From positions 1-56,044 of the forward strand of contig JAVBMC010000051.1 in assembly GCA_031552845.1 (NCBI GenBank): a DNA stretch of 56,044 nucleotides, given 5' to 3'. This stretch comes from JAVBMC01 sp031552845 (GTDB taxonomy: Bacteria > Verrucomicrobiota > Kiritimatiellia > RFP12 > DVOR01). How positions within the stretch are numbered: the first letter of the stretch is position 1; every line of letters starts with the position of its first letter. This document shows positions 49,872 through 56,044 of this stretch, in pieces. Position numbers and translations under genes: made by a program. Below the pieces are notes generated by a model, which worked only from the letters and a program-made list of their open reading frames with translations, was not told the origin of the DNA and did no database searches.

Positions 49872-51698
49872 ATGGCCAAAAATTCAGTTTACAGCGAAGA
49901 TAAAATCAAGACTCTCGACGCAATCGAGCACATCCGTTTGCGCACCGGCATGTACATCGGACGCAAGAGCGACGGCAGCCAATATGAAGACGGCATTTAC
50001 ATTCTCGTGAAGGAAGTGATCGATAATTCGATCGACGAATTCATCATGGGTTACGGCAAGCGCGTAACGGTTTCGCTCAATTACGACACGGGTGAAGTCA
50101 CGATCCGCGATTACGGGCGCGGCATTCCGCTGGGCAAGGTTGTGGACTGCGTTTCGCAGATGAACACTGGCGGCAAGTACAACGATGACGTCTTCCAATA
50201 CTCTGTCGGCTTGAATGGCGTGGGCACGAAAGCAGTCAATGCGCTCTCTATAAAATTCTACGTACGCTCGGTACGTGATGGTGAGTTCTCCGATGCGACA
50301 TTCGAGCGCGGCAAACTGAAGAAGCAGAACACCGGCAAGTGCACCGAGAAGAATGGTACGCTGGTGACGTTCACGCCGGACGAAGAGATCTTTCCAAAGT
50401 TCCGCTTCCGTCAAGAGCACTTGGAACGGCGCATGCGGATGTATGCGTATCTGAATGCCGGTCTCGCAATCGACTTCAACGAGAAGCGCTTTGTCTCCGA
50501 TAACGGCCTCATGGATTTGATTCACGATGAGGCCCGCTTGGAGCGTATTTATCAGCCGCTGTATTTCCGCACGAAGATGCTGGAGTTCGCCTTCACCCAC
50601 ACCAACCGCTTTAACGAAGATTACTATTCCTTCGTCAACGGTCAGTTCACCAATGACGGCGGCACGCACCTTTCGGCCTTTAAAGAAGGGCTATTGAAGG
50701 CGGTCAACGAGTTCAACCCCAAGAAGAAATATGATGGCGACGATGTGCGCGAAGGTATTGTCGGCGCGATTGCTATCCGCTTGAAGGATCCTGTCTTTGA
50801 GTCACAGACCAAAAACAAGCTCGGCAACGCGGAGATCCGTTCCGACTTGGTGGCGGCGATTAAAAAGGCCGTGGAGGAATGCCTGCACCGCAATCCCGAT
50901 GCCGCCAACGCACTGTTGAGTAAGATTGAAGAGACTGCCCAGCTGCGGCAGGATTTGAACAAGGTGAAGAAGCTCTCGCGTGAACGCGCCAAGGCGGCGT
51001 CGGTTCGCGTGCCGCAGTTGAAGGACTGCAAGCACCACTATAATAAGATCAAGAACACGGGCTTGGATAGCACGTTGATGATTGTGGAAGGCAATTCCGC
51101 CGGTGGCACGATTGTCCGCGTGCGCAATGCCGACAATGAGGCGATCTTCTGCCTGCGCGGCAAACCGCTGAACGTGTGCGGGCTGAAGCGCGATGAGCTT
51201 TATAAAAATAAAGAACTCTACAACCTGATGCAGACGCTGGGCATTGAGCACTCGCTCGACAGCCTGCGCTATAATAAGGTGATTATCGCGACCGATGCCG
51301 ACGTCGACGGCTTGCACATCCGCATGCTGATGATTACGTTCTTCCTGCGGTTCTTTGAACAGATTGTACGCGATGGTCATGTGTTCATTCTCGAGACGCC
51401 CCTGTTCCGCGTGCGGAACAAGAAGGAAACGCATTACTGCTATACTGAGGAAGACCGCATCAAAGCCATGGCCGCCTGCGGGAAGAACCCGGAGATTACG
51501 CGATTCAAAGGCTTGGGTGAAATTGACGCCAGCGAATTCAAACATTTCATCGGCAAAGATATCCGCCTCACGCCGGTGGATATGACGCAGGATATCGAAG
51601 TGCCGGAGACGATTGAGTTCTTCATGGGCAAAAACACGCCCGAGCGGTACAACTATATCATGGGTAACCTCGTCTGCGATGCCGAGGCCACCCAGTAA
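49872..51698 (+). CDS. parE: DNA topoisomerase IV/gyrase-like subunit B
   Basis: 608 residues, the short form without the extra gyrase B insert. It is the ATPase subunit of a type IIA topoisomerase. GHKL ATP site: EVIDNSIDE (about 48-56), DYGRGIPLG and GLNGVGTKAVNALS (about 113-126). TOPRIM: EGNSAGG with Glu406, and TDADVDGLHI as the metal-binding Asp pair (about 478). The usual EGDSAGG/EGDSASG reads EGNSAGG here. The C-terminal KGLGEIDASEFKHFIG is in place. No parC follows in the window; a secretion ATPase does. Confidence 0.93.
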   Translation: MAKNSVYSEDKIKTLDAIEHIRLRTGMYIGRKSDGSQYEDGIYILVKEVIDNSIDEFIMGYGKRVTVSLNYDTGEVTIRDYGRGIPLGKVVDCVSQMNTGGKYNDDVFQYSVGLNGVGTKAVNALSIKFYVRSVRDGEFSDATFERGKLKKQNTGKCTEKNGTLVTFTPDEEIFPKFRFRQEHLERRMRMYAYLNAGLAIDFNEKRFVSDNGLMDLIHDEARLERIYQPLYFRTKMLEFAFTHTNRFNEDYYSFVNGQFTNDGGTHLSAFKEGLLKAVNEFNPKKKYDGDDVREGIVGAIAIRLKDPVFESQTKNKLGNAEIRSDLVAAIKKAVEECLHRNPDAANALLSKIEETAQLRQDLNKVKKLSRERAKAASVRVPQLKDCKHHYNKIKNTGLDSTLMIVEGNSAGGTIVRVRNADNEAIFCLRGKPLNVCGLKRDELYKNKELYNLMQTLGIEHSLDSLRYNKVIIATDADVDGLHIRMLMITFFLRFFEQIVRDGHVFILETPLFRVRNKKETHYCYTEEDRIKAMAACGKNPEITRFKGLGEIDASEFKHFIGKDIRLTPVDMTQDIEVPETIEFFMGKNTPERYNYIMGNLVCDAEATQ

Positions 51699-51764
51699 AC
51701 CCGCCTAATTCGCACAATTGAACCTGCGAGGATGGTGAAATCGCCCCCTGTCTAAAGATTGTAG

Positions 51765-51793
51765 TTGAATAACCGGGGCAAATCGGTTAAAAT
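51765..51793 (+). promoter_or_regulatory. Promoter of the pilus/secretion ATPase genes
   Basis: TTGAAT 51765-51770, 17-bp spacer, TAAAAT 51788-51793; the GTG start is at 51821. Confidence 0.65.
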
Positions 51794-51820
51794 TGTCGTT
51801 TTATTTTCTAGGAGATTGCC

Positions 51821-53518
51821 GTGACATCAAATGATGATTATGTCCTGAACGTTTTACAGGAGAATAATATCATCACTGAGGCGCAAGTTGACCAGGCAAT
51901 GATGTCTATTCATCAGCCCGGCGAGTCCACTTTGGACATCTTGATCAACTCAGGCGTCGTCACAGAGGACCAAGTGCTGGGACTCGTCGCCGAACAATTC
52001 GGGATGACCTTCGCCCACCTTGAAGCCGATAAGCTCGCCCCCGAGCTCGCTGAGATACTCAACGGCGATTCCGCCCGCAAGCTCGGCGCGATTCCTCTGC
52101 AAAAGACCGGCGACAGCGTGATGGTTGCCATCAGCGACCCGATGAACTACGACGTGCTCGACAACCTGCGCTTCATCCTGAAGGCCAATGTCGACACCAT
52201 CGTCGTTCCGAAAGCCGAGATCCAGCAAGCGCTGGACGTGCTCTACCCTATTACCGACGTCGAGCGCATCTTCGGCCGCGGTGCCGATGGCGAGCTTGAC
52301 ATCCAGACCCGTAAAGATGATAGCGACGGCTCCGACACCGAAGACGCCGACGCCCCCGTGGTCCGCCTTGTCAGCATGATCCTCATGGACGCCGTGAAAC
52401 TGAAAGCATCCGACGTACACGTCGAGCCGATGGAAAAGTTCTTCCGCATCCGCTACCGTATCGACGGTGCGCTGCGCGAAATGGCTCCGCCGCCCAAACG
52501 CCTTCAGTCCGCCATTCTCAGCCGTATCAAGCTCATGGCCGACATGAAGCTTTCCGAGCGCCGCATCCCGCAAGACGGCCGCATTCAAATCAAAGCGCAA
52601 GGCCGCGAGCTCGACCTCCGTGTCTCCAGCGTCCCCACCAACCATGGCGAAAGTATCGTCATGCGTATTTTGGACAAATCCAACTTGGCCTTCGGTCTGC
52701 CGCAGCTCGGCTTCCTCTCTGACGACCAAACCCGCTTTGAGCGCTTCATCGGCATGCCCGACGGCGTGATTCTCGTCACCGGTCCGACCGGCTCCGGTAA
52801 GACCACGACGCTCTACGCCTGTTTGAACCAGATCAACCTGCCCGACCGCAAGCTCATTACGGTTGAAGACCCCGTCGAATACCAAATGTCTGGCATCAAC
52901 CAAGTGCAGGTCAACCGCGATGTCGGCCTCGACTTTTCGGCAGCGTTGCGCTCCATTCTGCGTCAGGCGCCCAACATCGTGATGATCGGTGAAATTCGTG
53001 ACCATGAAACTGCCGACATCGCCATGGAAGCCGCGCTTACCGGTCACTTGGTGTTCAGCACCCTGCATACCAACGACGCCCCCAGCGCCGTCACCCGTCT
53101 GCTCGACATCGGCGTCAAGCCCTTCTTGGTCGCCTCTGCGCTCCGTGCCGCCATGGCGCAGCGCCTTGTACGTAATATCTGTGAACAATGCCGCCAGCCC
53201 CACGTCGCAACCGACCGCGAACGCAAGCTCCTCGGCACATTCTCCAAAAATGCCGACACCATGCCCATGTTCGAAGGCGCCGGCTGCGCCGTCTGCAGCA
53301 AGAGCGGGTACAAGGGACGTAAAGGCATCTTTGAAATCTTTGAAGTGGATGACACCATCCAACGTTTAATTTTTGACCATTCGCCAGCCTCCGTCATCCG
53401 TGTCCGCGCCCGCGAGCTCGGCATGCGTACGTTGCGCGAAGACGGCATGCTGAAAGTCGCCTCCGGCATGACCACACTTTCTGAAGTTCTTCGGGCGACC
53501 ATGGGCGATGCAGACTAA
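51821..53518 (+). CDS. GspE/PilB-type assembly ATPase
   Basis: 565 residues from GTG 51821, with TAGGAGA upstream. It powers assembly of a type IV pilus or type II pseudopilus from the cytoplasmic face of the membrane. An N-terminal MshEN/GspE-N domain (about 5-145) is followed by the catalytic domain: Walker A GPTGSGKT (321-328), Asp box LITVEDPVEY, Walker B NIVMIGEIRD and His box LVFSTLHTND. CEQC and CAVC form the zinc tetracysteine site. PilB and GspE cannot be told apart, but the adjacent pilT favours a pilus. Confidence 0.94.
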   Translation: MTSNDDYVLNVLQENNIITEAQVDQAMMSIHQPGESTLDILINSGVVTEDQVLGLVAEQFGMTFAHLEADKLAPELAEILNGDSARKLGAIPLQKTGDSVMVAISDPMNYDVLDNLRFILKANVDTIVVPKAEIQQALDVLYPITDVERIFGRGADGELDIQTRKDDSDGSDTEDADAPVVRLVSMILMDAVKLKASDVHVEPMEKFFRIRYRIDGALREMAPPPKRLQSAILSRIKLMADMKLSERRIPQDGRIQIKAQGRELDLRVSSVPTNHGESIVMRILDKSNLAFGLPQLGFLSDDQTRFERFIGMPDGVILVTGPTGSGKTTTLYACLNQINLPDRKLITVEDPVEYQMSGINQVQVNRDVGLDFSAALRSILRQAPNIVMIGEIRDHETADIAMEAALTGHLVFSTLHTNDAPSAVTRLLDIGVKPFLVASALRAAMAQRLVRNICEQCRQPHVATDRERKLLGTFSKNADTMPMFEGAGCAVCSKSGYKGRKGIFEIFEVDDTIQRLIFDHSPASVIRVRARELGMRTLREDGMLKVASGMTTLSEVLRATMGDAD

Positions 53519-53556
53519 TTTTTCTCAATTTGTTTTGATTTTAGAAGGATTTGTTT

Positions 53557-54867
53557 ATGAGTGATAGAAACGATAGTTACAATTACAAGAACGTAAGCGA
53601 CAGCGTGTCAAGATCGAAATCACAGACAAATGTTCCTTCCTATCGCGAGAGAATCATGGAGGCCTTCAATCCTTCCGAGAACAAGCCTGCTGGTGATGCT
53701 GAGAGTCTAAATCCTCCAAATGTTCCTTCCTATCGCGAGAGAATCATGGAGGCCTTCAATCCTTCCGAGAACAAGTCTGCTAGTAATTGTGAATTTTCAA
53801 TGCACGATTGCATGCAAATCACCGTGGACGAGAATGCCTCCGACTTGCACCTGCGCGTAGGCGCCCCACCCAACATCCGCATCCACGGCTCCCTCACGCC
53901 GCTTGATACTCCTGCGCTCACGCCGGAAGACACTGAACATCTCGCACGGCAGATCGCTAATGATGCCCAGATGGAAGAAGTCGCCCGTGACGGCGGTTCG
54001 GACTTCGGCTTCAGCTTTGGCGACGTCGCACGTTTCCGTGTCAGCGTCTTCAAAGAACGCGACAACATCGGCCTCGTGCTCCGCCAGATTCCCACCACGC
54101 TCCTGACCCTTGAGCAAATCGGCCTTTCGCCGGAAGTGCAGGAGCTTCTCTTCAAGCCGCGCGGACTCATTCTCGTCACCGGCCCTACCGGCTCCGGTAA
54201 GTCCACCACGCTCGCTAGCATGTTGGACATCATCAACCAGCAGCGCGACTGCCATATCATCACCATTGAAGACCCCATCGAATTCTACCACACGCACAAA
54301 AAGTCGCTCGTCACTCAGCGTGAAATTCACCACGACGTCCCCTCCTTCGGCGAGGCGATCCGCCGTGCGCTCCGCCAAGACCCCGACGTGATTCTCGTCG
54401 GTGAAATGCGCGACCTTGAAACCATCCAGGCCGCCATCACCGCGGCGGAAACCGGCCACTTGGTGTTCGGCACCCTGCACACCACGGGCGCTTCAGAAAC
54501 CATCGACCGTATCGTCGACGCCTTCCCCACTAATCAGCAGGAACAAGTCCGTACCCAGCTCTCCGTCAGCTTGGTTGCGGTTATCTCGCAGCTTCTGCTT
54601 CCGCGCTCCGACAAGCCTGGGCGCGTTGCCGCGTTCGAAATCATGATCACCACGCCGGCTATCCGCTCGCGCATCCGCGACAACAAAACCTTCCAGATCA
54701 AGTCCGACATCCAGACCGGCGCCAAGTTCGGCATGCAGTCGCTCGACAGCCATCTGCTCACCCTCCATATGGCCGGCAAGATCAGCTACGAAGAAATGGT
54801 CACCAAAGCGCAGGATCCCGACACCACCGTCGAAAAATACCGCGAAATCATGCAGGAGAGGAAATAG
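53557..54867 (+). CDS. pilT: PilT-like retraction ATPase with duplicated N-terminal segment
   Basis: 436 residues from ATG 53557 (AGAAGGA upstream). The PilT core starts near residue 85 (CMQITVDENASDLHLRVG) with GPTGSGKST, ITIEDPIEFYH, PDVILVGEMRD and FGTLHTTGASETIDRIVD, the last a PilT signature. It disassembles pilin during pilus retraction. The first 80 residues are extra: the segment NVPSYRERIMEAFNPSENK occurs twice, encoded by a 90-bp tandem duplication, and looks unstructured. PilT usually ends near 350 residues, so the extension explains the length. Confidence 0.93.
   Translation: MSDRNDSYNYKNVSDSVSRSKSQTNVPSYRERIMEAFNPSENKPAGDAESLNPPNVPSYRERIMEAFNPSENKSASNCEFSMHDCMQITVDENASDLHLRVGAPPNIRIHGSLTPLDTPALTPEDTEHLARQIANDAQMEEVARDGGSDFGFSFGDVARFRVSVFKERDNIGLVLRQIPTTLLTLEQIGLSPEVQELLFKPRGLILVTGPTGSGKSTTLASMLDIINQQRDCHIITIEDPIEFYHTHKKSLVTQREIHHDVPSFGEAIRRALRQDPDVILVGEMRDLETIQAAITAAETGHLVFGTLHTTGASETIDRIVDAFPTNQQEQVRTQLSVSLVAVISQLLLPRSDKPGRVAAFEIMITTPAIRSRIRDNKTFQIKSDIQTGAKFGMQSLDSHLLTLHMAGKISYEEMVTKAQDPDTTVEKYREIMQERK
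53627..53800 (+). repeat. 90-bp tandem duplication inside pilT
   Basis: Bases from 53627 and from 53717 agree for 58 bases without a mismatch, then diverge partly. The distance of 90 bp keeps the reading frame. Confidence 0.9.
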
Positions 54868-54870
54868 CCC

Positions 54871-56044
54871 ATGGACGAAGGCACCCACACCTCCCTCGAT
54901 CCCGTTCTTGACCTCGCCATCACCAACGGCATCATTGACGAATCCCAAGTTGCCGAGCTGCGCGAAGAACACGAGCGCTCCGGGCATACCTATCGCGATA
55001 TCCTCATCTCCGAAGGCATCCTCACCGAGGAAGATCTCCTCGGCCTCATGGCCTCCTACCAAGGCTGTGGCGTGCTCGACCTCAGCGATCTCCAAGTCCC
55101 TCACGACGTCATCATGGCCATCCCGCCCAGCGTGGCCCGCATGTACAACGTCGTCCCCGTCGAAGTCGCCCCCGGCAGCGTTACGCTTGCCACCGCCAAC
55201 CTCATTGACCCCCTCGTCATGGACGAACTCATCTTCGTCCTCGCCAAAGACGTCCGCTTCGTCATGGCCAAAGAGGCCGACGTCAACCGCCTCGTTAACG
55301 AATTCTACGGCGACGAAAGCGGCACCGTCAACGACATGCTCAACGCTCTCGAAAGCGACATGGGCGCTGACGCCTCCCTCAACGTTTCCGACGCAGATGA
55401 CAAAAGTATTGAAGCCGCTGCCGGGTCAGCCCCCGTTATCCGCTTCGTAAACCTCGTCCTTTACCAAGCAGTCACCGACCGCGCCTCCGATATTCACATC
55501 GAGCCCTTCGAAAAAGACTTCAAGATCCGCTACCGCGTCGATGGCGCCCTTTACGAAATGGCCCCCCCTCCACGGCACTTGGCGCTTCCCATCATCTCGC
55601 GCGTCAAAGTTATGTCCGGCCTCAACATCGCCGAACGCCGCGTCCCGCAAGACGGCCGCATCGCGCTCACCGTTGCCGGGCGTCAAGTCGACCTTCGTGT
55701 CTCCTGCTTGCCGACCATTCATGGCGAATCCGTCGTACTTCGTGTTCTCGACCGTAGCGTTGTCTCGCTCGATCTCGAGAACATCGGCCTGCCCGACGAC
55801 ATCTACGAGATGATCACCATCGACATCGAAAAACCCAACGGCATCTTCATCGTCACCGGCCCGACCGGCTCCGGTAAAACCACCACCCTCTACTCCGCCC
55901 TCGGCCGGATCAACACCGTTGACTCCAAGCTACTCACTGCGGAAGAACCTGTTGAATACGACGTCGAAGGCATCATCCAAGTGCCCGTCAACCCCGTCAC
56001 CGGCAACACCTTCGGCAAAGTCCTTCGCGCCTTTCTCCGCCAAG
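54871..56044 (+). CDS. Second GspE/PilB-type assembly ATPase (runs off the window)
   Basis: 391 codons are visible from ATG 54871, four bases after the pilT stop; the 3' end is missing. It has an N-terminal MshEN-type domain (ITNGIIDESQVAELREEH), a degenerate linker rich in Asp and Ser, and the catalytic domain with ASDIHIEPFEKDFKIRYRVDG, Walker A GPTGSGKTTT and the start of the Asp box region. That box reads LLTAEEPVEY where the first ATPase has LITVEDPVEY, so the usual Asp is Glu. The Walker B and zinc sites lie beyond the edge. Two PilB-like ATPases flank pilT. Confidence 0.92.
   Translation, partial: MDEGTHTSLDPVLDLAITNGIIDESQVAELREEHERSGHTYRDILISEGILTEEDLLGLMASYQGCGVLDLSDLQVPHDVIMAIPPSVARMYNVVPVEVAPGSVTLATANLIDPLVMDELIFVLAKDVRFVMAKEADVNRLVNEFYGDESGTVNDMLNALESDMGADASLNVSDADDKSIEAAAGSAPVIRFVNLVLYQAVTDRASDIHIEPFEKDFKIRYRVDGALYEMAPPPRHLALPIISRVKVMSGLNIAERRVPQDGRIALTVAGRQVDLRVSCLPTIHGESVVLRVLDRSVVSLDLENIGLPDDIYEMITIDIEKPNGIFIVTGPTGSGKTTTLYSALGRINTVDSKLLTAEEPVEYDVEGIIQVPVNPVTGNTFGKVLRAFLRQ

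Noticed and set aside
51950..53362. 470-codon minus-strand frame
   Set aside because: Antisense shadow of the GspE/PilB ATPase caused by codon bias.

Overview
The window looks like chromosomal DNA of a PVC-superphylum anaerobe, most likely Kiritimatiellota or Lentisphaerota. This is inferred from gene content, not from a marker-gene search. Pointers are an HU-like protein with a DUF4469-type tail, a lysine/alanine histone-H1-like protein, Tat-exported Gfo/Idh and TIM-barrel enzymes, BspA-type leucine-rich-repeat surface proteins, phosphotransacetylase without a respiratory gene in sight, and a DRTGG/CBS-ATPase/PHP operon of the kind found beside [FeFe] hydrogenases. Sigma-70-like promoters (TTGACA-N17-TATAAT type) are easy to read throughout.

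Layout. 1-944: end of a possible transposase, then a long 22-bp-phased tandem array joined to a 375-bp repeat. 951-2078: unknown membrane protein. 2156-8293 (minus): eno, a BspA-like protein, an aldo/keto reductase and tkt. 8370-10288: a membrane protein and the HU-like protein with a long leader. 10289-14887: accessory island with an AT-rich single-chain restriction-modification gene, a broken gene and intergenic repeats. 14888-18683: four-gene export operon (TIM barrel, Gfo/Idh, two SGNH hydrolases). 19172-25084: an alkylsulfatase/outer-membrane-protein cassette present twice in tandem. 25215-28434: L,D-transpeptidase, second BspA-like lipoprotein, second copy of the 375-bp repeat and array. 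28435-32686: pta, a HAD-like protein and the DRTGG operon. 32907-37531: metallophosphoesterase and plsY-gpsA-DEAD helicase. 38115-43622 (minus): an unrecognised operon of three paralogous membrane proteins and three paralogous lipoproteins. 44290-49631: FHA, DUF192, ispD, phosphodiesterase, rsmI, hflX, tatD-like and histone-like genes. 49872-56044: parE and type IV pilus/type II secretion ATPases, the last running off the window.

The window is rich in local duplication: BspA pair, SGNH pair, sulfatase/OMP pair, DRTGG pair, membrane-protein and lipoprotein triplets, secretion-ATPase pair, the 375-bp repeat pair, and a 90-bp duplication inside pilT.

The most unusual signal is a class of intergenic tandem arrays with a strict 22- or 23-bp period. 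Each array has its own imperfect palindrome, so period and dyad symmetry are shared while sequence is not. They lie at about 162-513, 10367-10504, 18799-18842, 27794-27991, 37845-37953 and 43797-43906. Two of them are joined to the 375-bp repeat, whose promoter is nearly the same as the one in front of the HU-like gene.
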